A stretch of DNA of 64,000 nt from Methanothermococcus sp. (GTDB taxonomy: Archaea; AGJL01; Methanococci; Methanococcales; Methanococcaceae): the NCBI RefSeq assembly GCF_015523155.1, contig NZ_WAKW01000002.1:1-64000 (forward strand), read 5' to 3'. The first letter of the stretch is position 1. Each line of letters begins with the position of its first letter. Positions 1 through 9,103 of this stretch are shown in pieces. Below the pieces are notes generated by a model. That model was not told the origin of the DNA. It ran no database searches and saw nothing but the letters and a program-made list of their open reading frames with translations. The position numbers were made by a program, and so were the translations under genes.

Positions 1-90
1 CAATAAGTAGTATCATGAAATACTATGGTATTTAAAATTTTAAAAAAAAGAAAAAAAGAGAGATAAAAAAAAGAGGAAGATAAATATTAT

Positions 91-1503
91 TTATTTTTTC
101 TTAGGTTTTTCAGTTTCCTTCATAATTATTATTTTTTCCGCTTTAATGGTGGCATTTTTTAATATTATTTTTACATTTGATGGCAGACCACCAAACCCAG
201 AATGTAAGCTCATAGTGGAAACAGATATTTCATTTTCTTCATCGTATGATTCTTCCCCTTCAACTTCTTCTTCATCCATTCCAACTTCTTCTTCCATACT
301 TCCCCAGTTTTCAACAACAGGATGGTTTTTATTTTTTAAGAATTCCTGCAATTCAGTTATATTTGATATATCTTCTTCTGTTGCTATTTTATCTTTCAAT
401 TCTTCTGGAATTGCATCATTAACCTTCTCTTTTAATTCCTTAGGAAGCCAAACTACTCTATTCCAACCTCCATCTGCTTGGAAGAATTTTGGAGATTTCA
501 TATAAGCTATACTCATACCACAGAATCCCTCAACCTGTTTTCCACCACTACATTGACCAGCAAGTGCTGAGAATGGAACTCCAATGGGGGTTTCTCCCTT
601 ATAGCTCCTATCAACTATTCCAAATCCATCAACCTCTGGAATATAAAATGTAATTGCCTCAAAACAACCACAGGATGTAGAAGGTATATCCATAACACTA
701 TGGAGTGCAAATTCTTTAATAGCCCCTCCAGATTTCTCTTGGACAATATTATTAACTCCCTCGTATATTCCAAGTTTTTCATCTAAACATTCTCCTTTTG
801 GGACTTCAAATATTGGACCCTCTGGGTCTATTTTAGCCGCAGCTCTTGCATCGAAATAGTTTATTCCACCACACAATGCAGGCTTGTCAGGAGTAATTAC
901 ACATACATGGGTAGGTGCAAAACTCTGACACATGATACAACCGTAAAATGTATCGACATCCTCTTCATGTAAGTTTTTTGTTTTTTCGTCTCTATCCGTA
1001 TATATTTTTCTTGCTTTTTCCAATTCTTCCTTAACTATATCTGGTTCAGTTATTAATTTGACATCAACATGTTTGATGAATGGAAATTCTGCTTTATATA
1101 TATCCTGAATTACTTTACCTATATGTTTTAATCTCAATCCTTTACTATAGGTATCTTTACTGATTCTAATCCAAACACTATCTCTTTGGTTTAAGTGCAT
1201 AACACCTTCTATATAGTTAAATATTTCATGGATTCTCCTTTCTAAAACTCCCTCTAAATCTTCCTCTAAGGATTCTCCACCAACATTTACTATTACTGCG
1301 AATGGTGTTCTACTACCTTCTTCCATACCGTCAAGATCTTTTCCTACAATACTAATTTCATCGGAAGCCTTATCTACAACCTTGACCAATTCAAAACCAT
1401 AGGATTTGGGGCCCGCCAATTCTACCTGCATATCAGGTCCTCTGACTCTCTCCCCTTCGTTCATTGGTCCTACTGAAACAGGAATTTCAATATTTTCGGC
1501 CAT
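91..1503 (-). CDS. cdhC: Acetyl-CoA decarbonylase/synthase beta subunit, short archaeal form
   Basis: This subunit makes or cleaves acetyl-CoA at the Ni-Ni-[4Fe-4S] A-cluster of the ACDS complex. The [4Fe-4S] cysteines are visible around residue 190 (GCIMCQSFAP followed by two more Cys), and the Ni-binding CGC motif is near residue 280 (TSCGCFEA). The 470-aa length fits archaeal CdhC, which lacks the N-terminal CODH-docking domain of bacterial AcsB. I set the start at the ATG giving MAENIEIPVS, because GGTGA lies five bases upstream; the ORF-track start falls inside an operator-like sequence. The tail is acidic, then lysine rich. It is a paralogue of the long cdhC upstream, with patches of exact nucleotide identity. 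It has its own promoter, so it may be expressed separately from the main operon. Confidence 0.93.
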   Translation of the reverse strand: MAENIEIPVSVGPMNEGERVRGPDMQVELAGPKSYGFELVKVVDKASDEISIVGKDLDGMEEGSRTPFAVIVNVGGESLEEDLEGVLERRIHEIFNYIEGVMHLNQRDSVWIRISKDTYSKGLRLKHIGKVIQDIYKAEFPFIKHVDVKLITEPDIVKEELEKARKIYTDRDEKTKNLHEEDVDTFYGCIMCQSFAPTHVCVITPDKPALCGGINYFDARAAAKIDPEGPIFEVPKGECLDEKLGIYEGVNNIVQEKSGGAIKEFALHSVMDIPSTSCGCFEAITFYIPEVDGFGIVDRSYKGETPIGVPFSALAGQCSGGKQVEGFCGMSIAYMKSPKFFQADGGWNRVVWLPKELKEKVNDAIPEELKDKIATEEDISNITELQEFLKNKNHPVVENWGSMEEEVGMDEEEVEGEESYDEENEISVSTMSLHSGFGGLPSNVKIILKNATIKAEKIIIMKETEKPKKK

Positions 1504-1529
1504 TTTTTCACCATTGTTAATAATGCTAA

Positions 1530-1586
1530 AATTATCATTATTAATCATTATAATTCATATATTTTAATAATAGGTATATATACCTT
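1530..1586 (-). promoter_or_regulatory. Promoter and operator-like sequence of the short cdhC
   Basis: On the minus strand a TATA element AAGGTATATATACC (1573-1586) is followed about 25 bases later by a 26-bp sequence (1530-1555) identical to one in front of cdhA. The plus strand reads AATTATCATTATTAATC and onward. It sits where transcription should start, which suits a repressor or activator site. Its function is inferred from position and exact recurrence only. Confidence 0.6.
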
Positions 1587-1730
1587 ATTGTGAAAAAAAT
1601 TTAAAATTGTATTATCTCATTGAATAAACTAAATAAATAGACTAAAAGAGCAGATTAATATATAAAATTAAATAAATAAATTAATATTTAAAATAGAATT
1701 AATGTTAAAAATTAATTAATATTCTATATT

Positions 1731-3989
1731 TCATTTTTTAGATTTATTTTTAAGGTCTTCTCTTGTGATTATTAACTCTTCTGCTTTTATTACAACATTT
1801 TTCAATATTATTTTTACATTTAAAGGAAGCCCTCCAAATCCAGATGGTAAGTTCATTGTAGGTATAGTTATTTCAGATTCAACTGATGTATCAACAGGTT
1901 TTTCTTCCTTCTTCATATCTTCAACTGCTGTATTACCTTCTCCAATTTTTTCCATTACAGGATGTTTTTTATCCTTTAGGAATTTTGTGAGCTCTTCAGT
2001 ATTTGAAACATCATTTTCTGTTGCTATTTTATCTTTCAATTCTTCTGGAATTGCATCATTAACCTTCTCTTTTAATTCCTTAGGAAGCCAAACTACTCTA
2101 TTCCATCCCCCATCTCCTTTTAAGAATTTTGGAGACCTCATATATTCTATGGCAATCCCAACAAATCCTTCAACCTGTTTTCCACCACTACATTGACCAG
2201 CAAGTGCTGAGAATGAAAGACCGTATGGAGTTTCACCCTTAAAGTGTCTATGAACTATACCAAATCCATCAACTTCTGGAATATAAAATACAATAGCCTC
2301 AAAACAACCACAGGATGTGCATGGTTTTTCCATAGCACTATGAAGTGCAAATTCTTTAATAGCCCCTCCAGATTTCTCTTGGACAATATTATTAACTCCC
2401 TCGTATATTCCAAGTTTTTCATCTAAACATTCTCCTTTTGGGACTTCAAATATTGGACCCTCTGGGTCTATTTTAGCCGCAGCTCTTGCATCAAAGTAGC
2501 TAATACTACCGCAAAGTGATGGTCTATCTGGTGTAATTATACATACATGGGTAGGTGCAAAACTCTGACACATGATACAACCGTAAAATGTATCGACATC
2601 CTCTTCACTTAACTCCCGGGCTCTTGCATCTCTTTCTTTATACCTAGCCTGCGCCATTTTGATAATTTCCTTAACCTTTTCAGGTTTAGTAATAATTTTC
2701 ACATTGCAGTTTTTAATTATTGGAAAATGCTCCTTAAATAAGGTTCTTACAACCTCTCCAATATGTTTCAATCTTAATCCCTTGTTATAAGCATCTTTAT
2801 TGATTCTAATCCAAACTTGGTCTCTCTGGTTTAAATGCATAACTCCTTCAATGTAGTTTAAAAATTCATGCACTCTTCTTTCTAAAACTCCTTCGATGTC
2901 TTCTTCAAGCCCTTCCCCACTTACTTCAACCACTATTGCAACTGGTATTCTGCTACCTGCTTCTATTTCATCAATATCCTTCCCAATGATTTCAACGCCA
3001 TCCCCTGCATTTTCATTGACAAGAACAATTTCACAACCGTAGGATTTTGGACCTGCCAATTCTACCTGCATATCTGGACCCCTAACTCTTTCCCCTTCGT
3101 TCATTGGACCCACTGAAACAGGCACATCAAATTCTGCAACTTTAACCTCGATTCCTTTCATCTTCAAAGCATTTTCTACAATATTTTCTATATCGGAGCT
3201 CTCCAATGCGCCTTTTATTTCAGGCACAGGGTTATTTGTAATTACTGGAACTCCTGCTTTTATGCATCCTGCACCTGCGGCAAGTGTAATGTCATCAACA
3301 GGACCTAATGCAACTACAATGGCAGGAACTCTGTTTGTAATATATTCAATAATTTCTTCGGTTTTACCAGGTTCAATACCGCCGTATATAAGCGGAGCTC
3401 TTATTGCAAGGTTTGCAGCATGTATTGCAGATGTAATACTGTCGCCTACTGGAACAAGGAGTTTATCTAATCCAAATTCTATTCCAGCCTCTTCCATTTC
3501 TTTAACAATATCTCCAATAAATAACCCCAATATATTCCTTTTTTTAATATCTTCGATTAATTTTTTTAGTTTTTCCATATTACCTACTTTACCGATAACT
3601 ACAAGTATTGCTGGAATTTTTCCTTCAACAAGTGGAACCCCTAACTCTCTTAAAACCTCATCTGGAATAAATCCCACATAGGGAGCTCCATATGGATTTT
3701 CATTTTCTGCATATTTTAATCCCTCAATAGCCTCAGCACATAGTAATGTTTTAACCCCTACATTAAGGGCATTATCCAATGTGGGTTCTTCACTAATTTC
3801 AAGAGAATTAATTAATTCTCTCAACTGTTCAATATTCTCAATTTTTTTGCCTAATAAACCGTATATTATTGGGAGATTATAATTTGTTGAGGGGTATCCA
3901 ACATTTCTATTTTCCTTATCTGCTAAAAGTTTCTTAGTTATATTCAACACTACCTTTCCGCCAGATATTATATTTTCAACTACCATCAT
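1731..3989 (-). CDS. cdhC: Acetyl-CoA synthase / ACDS beta subunit, long bacterial-type form
   Basis: This 752-aa protein has the full bacterial AcsB layout. An N-terminal alpha/beta domain (about residues 1-290), which in bacterial enzymes contacts CO dehydrogenase, precedes the middle domain and the A-cluster domain. The [4Fe-4S] cysteines start near residue 469 (GCIMCQSF), and the Ni-binding CGC is near residue 559. From residue about 290 (VSVGPMNEGERVRG) it aligns end to end with the shorter paralogue downstream. A GGTGA precedes two adjacent ATGs, so the true start may be the second Met (3986). It lies in the order cdhA-cdhB-ferredoxin-cdhC, consistent with one functional operon. The 190-bp gap before it is AT-only and could hold a further promoter. 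The CdhD/CdhE corrinoid protein genes are not in this window. Confidence 0.93.
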   Translation of the reverse strand: MMVVENIISGGKVVLNITKKLLADKENRNVGYPSTNYNLPIIYGLLGKKIENIEQLRELINSLEISEEPTLDNALNVGVKTLLCAEAIEGLKYAENENPYGAPYVGFIPDEVLRELGVPLVEGKIPAILVVIGKVGNMEKLKKLIEDIKKRNILGLFIGDIVKEMEEAGIEFGLDKLLVPVGDSITSAIHAANLAIRAPLIYGGIEPGKTEEIIEYITNRVPAIVVALGPVDDITLAAGAGCIKAGVPVITNNPVPEIKGALESSDIENIVENALKMKGIEVKVAEFDVPVSVGPMNEGERVRGPDMQVELAGPKSYGCEIVLVNENAGDGVEIIGKDIDEIEAGSRIPVAIVVEVSGEGLEEDIEGVLERRVHEFLNYIEGVMHLNQRDQVWIRINKDAYNKGLRLKHIGEVVRTLFKEHFPIIKNCNVKIITKPEKVKEIIKMAQARYKERDARARELSEEDVDTFYGCIMCQSFAPTHVCIITPDRPSLCGSISYFDARAAAKIDPEGPIFEVPKGECLDEKLGIYEGVNNIVQEKSGGAIKEFALHSAMEKPCTSCGCFEAIVFYIPEVDGFGIVHRHFKGETPYGLSFSALAGQCSGGKQVEGFVGIAIEYMRSPKFLKGDGGWNRVVWLPKELKEKVNDAIPEELKDKIATENDVSNTEELTKFLKDKKHPVMEKIGEGNTAVEDMKKEEKPVDTSVESEITIPTMNLPSGFGGLPLNVKIILKNVVIKAEELIITREDLKNKSKK

Positions 3990-4181
3990 TTCACCAATTT
4001 ATATAAAATATATGAAAATTATTTGAAGATATAATATAAAATCGAATAGTTATTTAAAAATCCTAAAAAATTATATAAAAAAATTATATAAATAGTTGTT
4101 TAATAAATTAAACAAAATAATGAGAATATTTAATAAAAAAATATAATAATATAATATATTAAGAATAAATATTAAATTAAT

Positions 4182-4637
4182 TTAAACTTCTTCCCTCCAT
4201 TCATCTGATATTATTTTTATCAATTTTTTTCTTTTATCGTCCTTAATTATATCGAGACATTCATCACATATTAATTTTAAGGCATTATCTTTACACGCCT
4301 CTACACATGCAGGGGTGATTCTATCTGTATCCAAACATAAAGTGCATTTATGGGCTATTTTCTCCTCTATAAATATAGCTCCAATGGGACAGGCAATTTC
4401 ACACATTCCACAACCTATACATCTTTCTTTATTTACAATAGGTATATTTTCTTTTAAATAAATTGCATTTACTGGACAAATGTTCATGCACGGTGCATTT
4501 TCACATTGCATGCAGAATATTGGAATATCTCCAGCTTTTTTAACTCTACTTACACCATGAATTTCCTTGCATTTATTAATACAATCATTACATTTGGTAC
4601 ATTTTGAGGGGTCGAGAACTATTAGTTTTGGGTTCAT
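4182..4637 (-). CDS. Polyferredoxin (four [4Fe-4S] motifs) of the CODH/ACS operon
   Basis: The 151-aa protein carries four cysteine groups: CTKCNDCINKC, CMQCENAPC with MNICP, CIGCGMCEIACP and CTLCLDT with CVEAC. This is the HycB/CooF-like electron-transfer layout. It probably passes electrons between ferredoxin pools and the CdhA CO dehydrogenase. I moved the start to the ATG giving MNPKLIVLD, which has GGTGG seven bases upstream. The ORF-track start would overlap cdhB and add an unlikely hydrophobic leader. It lies 19 bp after cdhB, so the two are probably co-transcribed. Confidence 0.88.
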   Translation of the reverse strand: MNPKLIVLDPSKCTKCNDCINKCKEIHGVSRVKKAGDIPIFCMQCENAPCMNICPVNAIYLKENIPIVNKERCIGCGMCEIACPIGAIFIEEKIAHKCTLCLDTDRITPACVEACKDNALKLICDECLDIIKDDKRKKLIKIISDEWREEV

Positions 4638-4656
4638 TATTACCACCAGATAAATA

Positions 4657-5094
4657 TTAGGGATTGTTAACAAGCATTACAAGTCTTTTTATTGCTTCTA
4701 AATGTTCTTTTTTTTCCATATTTGGAAAAGAATATTTTGCATTTGGATGATACATATTATCGATAGTCAATGAGGTAATATCTGAAAAATGTTTTAGGTG
4801 GGTTATAGCCTGAGCAAGATAGTAATATGTTATGCCTGAGAATATCACTAAATCATGTTTTTTTTCATTTGAAATCTTTTTTATGGCATCCAATAAATTC
4901 ATATCTCTTGGGGTGTATATTTTTTCTATGTTGAGCTTTTCTAAATATTCAAGTCCTTCCCCATATGAACCTAATATCAATATTGGATGTTTGCTTCGTT
5001 TAATCATGCTTACTGCTATTTTTGTGCTAACAATCTCAGCATGGTTTAAATTTGACCCAGCAGTTGGTTGATAAGGAGTAGTTTTTCCAAGCAT
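4657..5094 (-). CDS. cdhB: ACDS epsilon subunit
   Basis: This 145-aa protein matches the epsilon subunit that binds the alpha (CODH) subunit in archaeal ACDS and is thought to assist electron transfer. It starts MLGKTTPYQP and has a Rossmann-like core (ILILGSYGEGLEYLE). The start follows GGTGAAAAC directly upstream. It lies 55 bp downstream of cdhA and 19 bp upstream of the ferredoxin start, in the usual cdhA-cdhB order. Confidence 0.88.
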   Translation of the reverse strand: MLGKTTPYQPTAGSNLNHAEIVSTKIAVSMIKRSKHPILILGSYGEGLEYLEKLNIEKIYTPRDMNLLDAIKKISNEKKHDLVIFSGITYYYLAQAITHLKHFSDITSLTIDNMYHPNAKYSFPNMEKKEHLEAIKRLVMLVNNP

Positions 5095-5149
5095 GTTTTC
5101 ACCAGTTTTAGTAATAAATTTTATAGTATTAATTTTTATAATAAAAAAT

Positions 5150-7474
5150 TTAATAAATTAATGTTGGGTCTTTTGGTAATTTTTCTCTTGGTTTCCAGTT
5201 TTTTTCTTTTAAATACTCTTTTATTTTGTCTTTCATCATAAATGGTATATCAGATTCTGTTCTAACAAATTTTTCTAAATCAGGAGGCATGCAACCAAAA
5301 TACTTTTCATAAACACTTACATAATGATATATCTTCATACCTCTACCTTTTGGTCCATCGGAGGCCCTCATACATAATTTTGGTATCATACATATGCATT
5401 CTTTCATATTTTCAGCAGGAGTTATTAAATGTTCTGGCACTGGACCAATTTTCACAACTTCTTTACAGGATTTATCAAATACTTCAAAATCATTTCCATC
5501 ACTTAAATACATTCTTCTGTATTTTGTTGAATGTGGTCCAACTATTACAGGGACTCCCCATCTATTTGCCCCTGTTGCAATTGAAGCAGCTTTTTGGGAC
5601 ATAGCACCCCATGCTACACCAACAGCTCCGACTTTATTTAATATATAGTCTGCAACTTCTTCATAGTTTCCCCTTAATGGAAGTCTGGCAAATATATTGG
5701 CTACTTTTATGGCAGCTCCTGTAATGTGGCAATTACTCAAACAACTTCCACAATTTACAAGACCTCCTGCTTTGAATTCTCCTGGATATTTATCGTATAA
5801 TGTTTTTCCATCTTTATCTTTCCACATACCTATTGCCATTGCAGCACATCCTGTGGTTACCACTATATATTTTCTCTCTAAGAATTCCTTAGCAATCATT
5901 GCAACTTCTTCTTCACCGTTTGGATGATTAGCGCACCCCACTAGTGCAACGATTCCAGGAATGTCTCCAAATACAATTGGAGCCCCTACATTTCTTATTT
6001 CAACATCTTGGATGGGTCCTCTACCCGCCCTTATTTTAAAGTCCAAATCCTTAAAGAAGTAATCTCCAACCTTTGTAGTCATGGATACAATTGGAAGTTT
6101 TCTTTCACATTCGCATTCACATCTTCCACAACCATAACATTTTTTATATAGTTCTTTGAATTTATCAAAATTCCCTTCTTTTGCCCCTATCATAACGTCC
6201 ATTACCTCGAAGGAGTTTGGACATACTCTATCGCACCATCCACATTCTGTACATTTATTTGCAAGAGCTCTAACTTCTTCTAATGTAGGCAGACATTTAT
6301 CTTTTGTATGCTTCCTTTCTTTTGAAATAATTTTTGCGAGCTCTGTGGCTACTTTTCCAACTTTATGTTCATCAAGTATCAATCCAGCCCTATCTCGCAA
6401 TATTTTAGTTATTATCTCATCTTCACTTAAATGGGATAAATCTTCCAATCCTAAGCACATCTTTTCATTTGTGGCTATTAGAACAGCACCAGTTTTGAGA
6501 ACCTCTTCAAGAACATCTGTTCTTATGCACTGCTCATCCACCACTACAACATCTGCTACACCACTTCTAATAAACATCAGCTGTCTTGAAAGAGGGCCTA
6601 TTACTTTTGCCCTGTCATTGTACCTGCTTACATCTATTGCAGTACAACATATCCCGCATACCTCTATTTCTTCTTCCAAGTTATTATCCTCAATATAATT
6701 CATAATCTCAGCACCTGGAACAACATTATGCCCTATACACAATATTACGGATTTGTTTTTATCAACGCATTTAAGTCCCATCTCTATTAATGGAGCATTT
6801 GCATCTCCTTTTGGCATGTTAAATCCAACAATCTGAGCAATATCCCCAACTTCTCGTGCTAAATCATCTATCATTCCAGCATGCAGGGCTTTACTTTCGA
6901 AATCTAAATAACTACCCTCCTGGCCTGTGTGTGTAGCTGAGAGCAAATGGGTAATTTGCTCTTCACAGTAATCCAGCACCTTTTCTAAATCTCCAAGAGT
7001 TTTTGGTTTTATTCCCATAACTGTTCTTGTAATTGGGGCCTCTACATCTATACTATTTCCTAAATCTATTGGATAATCTTTTCCAAATCTTTCTATCAAT
7101 GTATGCAATACATGTCTGCTATGTCCAGCATGGCAGGCAGCCCCTATACAACATGCTATCAATACTATTCTTGATTGCTGAGCTTTTATATTTATACCAC
7201 AAGCTCCCTTTTTCCCCCTGCTTAAATCACACTTTCCAAAGGTACATAGACAGCACATATCACAGATTGGCATATAAAAGGGAGGATATCTTTTTAAAAG
7301 TTTGAAATCCCATTTTCTCAAATCGGTTATTTTTGGCTTAGGTGTCGGACCTATAGACTCCCATTCTTCGCTGGGCTCTTCATAATCTCCTATTTTTATA
7401 CTACCTGTTATTTTTAAGTTTTTGGATTTAAGTAGGGGTGATACTATTTTTTTTATGTCTCCTTCAACTTTCAT
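5150..7474 (-). CDS. cdhA: ACDS alpha subunit, CO dehydrogenase
   Basis: This 774-aa nickel-iron CO dehydrogenase interconverts CO and CO2 within the ACDS complex. The cysteine-rich N-terminus (ICDMCCLCTFGKCDLS, then ACGINIKAQQ) supplies the B and D cluster ligands. The central CTECGWCDRVCP and CYGCGRCECECE motifs are the two extra ferredoxin-type clusters typical of the archaeal alpha subunit. Later Cys/His residues (VTTGCAAMA, NCGSCLSNCH) fit C-cluster ligands. It is the first gene of the minus-strand CODH operon, preceded by GGTGGAATC and a strong TATA element. It is divergent from ilvC. Confidence 0.95.
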   Translation of the reverse strand: MKVEGDIKKIVSPLLKSKNLKITGSIKIGDYEEPSEEWESIGPTPKPKITDLRKWDFKLLKRYPPFYMPICDMCCLCTFGKCDLSRGKKGACGINIKAQQSRIVLIACCIGAACHAGHSRHVLHTLIERFGKDYPIDLGNSIDVEAPITRTVMGIKPKTLGDLEKVLDYCEEQITHLLSATHTGQEGSYLDFESKALHAGMIDDLAREVGDIAQIVGFNMPKGDANAPLIEMGLKCVDKNKSVILCIGHNVVPGAEIMNYIEDNNLEEEIEVCGICCTAIDVSRYNDRAKVIGPLSRQLMFIRSGVADVVVVDEQCIRTDVLEEVLKTGAVLIATNEKMCLGLEDLSHLSEDEIITKILRDRAGLILDEHKVGKVATELAKIISKERKHTKDKCLPTLEEVRALANKCTECGWCDRVCPNSFEVMDVMIGAKEGNFDKFKELYKKCYGCGRCECECERKLPIVSMTTKVGDYFFKDLDFKIRAGRGPIQDVEIRNVGAPIVFGDIPGIVALVGCANHPNGEEEVAMIAKEFLERKYIVVTTGCAAMAIGMWKDKDGKTLYDKYPGEFKAGGLVNCGSCLSNCHITGAAIKVANIFARLPLRGNYEEVADYILNKVGAVGVAWGAMSQKAASIATGANRWGVPVIVGPHSTKYRRMYLSDGNDFEVFDKSCKEVVKIGPVPEHLITPAENMKECICMIPKLCMRASDGPKGRGMKIYHYVSVYEKYFGCMPPDLEKFVRTESDIPFMMKDKIKEYLKEKNWKPREKLPKDPTLIY

Positions 7475-7517
7475 GATTCCACCAAAATAATAATTATTTA
7501 ATATTACATGATGATTT

Positions 7518-7570
7518 AATTATCATTATTAATCATTATAATTTAAATATAAATAAGATATATATACCTT
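7518..7570 (-). promoter_or_regulatory. cdhA promoter and operator-like sequence; cdhA-ilvC intergenic region
   Basis: On the minus strand AAGGTATATATATC (7557-7570) is a good archaeal TATA box with an upstream purine BRE. The 26-bp sequence at 7518-7543 is identical to that at 1530-1555 and overlaps the expected transcription start. The rest of the 430-bp interval (7475-7904) is AT-rich and must also contain the ilvC promoter, but no single TATA element stands out in it. I see no gene there. Confidence 0.6.
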
Positions 7571-7904
7571 TTTATTATTTTGTAAAAAAATAGTATTACC
7601 ACAAATTAGAGAATCATCATGTTGTAAATTACTTAAAAGATATTGAATATTATTTATGTTATAATTGCCATTAATATTAATTTTCATAGCTTTTATCGAT
7701 ATTATACATATTTTGTAAATATTTTAATTTTAATAAAGACAATTAATGTGTATTTAATATAAAATCCATAACAATAAATAAAATAAAAAACTAAAATAAT
7801 GTTAAATATAATGTTAAGAATAAAAATAATAAAGTAATAATAGAAAATAAAAAACAATATATATTTAAAAACAATAAACTATAACAAATTTTGAGGTGAA
7901 AAAA

Positions 7905-8897
7905 ATGAAAGTATATTATGATGAAGATACAAATCTTGACGCTGTAAAGGATAAAACAATAGCTGTAATAGGATACGGTAGCCAAGGTAGAGCTCAGTCA
8001 TTAAACATGAAGGATAGCGGTTTAAATGTTATAGTAGGTTTAAGACCAAACGGAGCTTCGTGGGAAAAGGCAAAAGCAGATGGACATACTGTAATGACAA
8101 TAGAGGAAGCCGCAGAAAAGGCAGACATAATACACATACTCATACCTGATGAAGTTCAGGCAGAAGTTTATGAAAAACAGATAAAACCATACTTAACAGA
8201 AGGAAAAACACTTGGATTCTCACACGGATACAATATACACTACGGATACATTGTTCCACCAAAAGGAGTAAATGTAATTATGGTTGCTCCAAAATCACCT
8301 GGTGCTATGGTTAGAAAAACATACGAAGAAGGTTTCGGTGTTCCAGGTTTGGTATGTGTTGAAAAGGACGAAACAGGAGATGCATTGGATATAGCTCTTG
8401 GAATGGCTAAGGCAGCAGGTTTAACAAGAGCAGGAGTAATTAAAACAACATTCAGGGAAGAAACAGAAACAGACCTCTTTGGAGAACAGGCAGTATTATG
8501 TGGTGGAGTAACAGAACTTATAAAGGCAGGATTCGATACACTTGTTGAAGCAGGGTATGCCCCAGAAATGGCATACTTTGAAACATGCAACGAGTTAAAA
8601 TTAATCGTTGATTTGATATATCAAAAAGGACTTGCTGGGATGTGGCACGATGTCTCTAACACTGCTGAATACGGTGGATTAAGCAGAAGAGAAAGAGTAA
8701 TAAACGAAGAATCAAGAAAAGCAATGAGAGAAATCTTAAAGGAAATACAGGATGGAAGATTTGCAAGAGAGTGGGCATTGGAAAACATGAGTGGCAAACC
8801 TCACTTAAATGCTATGAGAAGATTGGAAAAAGAACACTTACTTGAAACAACCGGTAAGAAATTAAGAAAAATGTGCGGATTGGAAAAAGACGAATAA
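7905..8897 (+). CDS. ilvC: Ketol-acid reductoisomerase
   Basis: This enzyme converts 2-acetolactate to 2,3-dihydroxyisovalerate in valine, isoleucine and leucine synthesis. The NADP-binding GYGSQGRAQ motif lies near the N-terminus (VIGYGSQG). The metal-binding residues are in [12 protein letters not shown] and the following helices. The length of 330 aa is that of the class I enzyme. I use the ATG giving [14 protein letters not shown] lies just upstream and contains the GTG used by the ORF track. It is a single gene, divergent from cdhA. Confidence 0.96.
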   Translation: MKVYYDEDTNLDAVKDKTIAVIGYGSQGRAQSLNMKDSGLNVIVGLRPNGASWEKAKADGHTVMTIEEAAEKADIIHILIPDEVQAEVYEKQIKPYLTEGKTLGFSHGYNIHYGYIVPPKGVNVIMVAPKSPGAMVRKTYEEGFGVPGLVCVEKDETGDALDIALGMAKAAGLTRAGVIKTTFREETETDLFGEQAVLCGGVTELIKAGFDTLVEAGYAPEMAYFETCNELKLIVDLIYQKGLAGMWHDVSNTAEYGGLSRRERVINEESRKAMREILKEIQDGRFAREWALENMSGKPHLNAMRRLEKEHLLETTGKKLRKMCGLEKDE

Positions 8898-9103
8898 TTT
8901 ATTTTTTATTGAATTACATATAATTTTATTTATTTCTCTTTTATCTATTTTATAATTTTTTATGATAATTAATATTATCTTATGCTACTATATTTATATA
9001 TTTAAATTTACCTAAAATATATTAAAATTAATCAATGTATCGGAAGTTTTAAATATAATATAATTTTAAAATTTTATATTAGTTCTTTATATATGGTGAT
9101 AAT

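Noticed and set aside
146-2196. Plus-strand ORFs of 60-143 aa opposite the cdhC genes
   Set aside because: They are antisense shadows of cdhC, with Ser/Phe/Ile-rich low-complexity translations and no ribosome sites.
7791-7985. 64-aa minus-strand ORF at the ilvC start
   Set aside because: It consists of Phe/Leu/Ile/Tyr runs from AT-rich DNA and overlaps the ilvC promoter and start.
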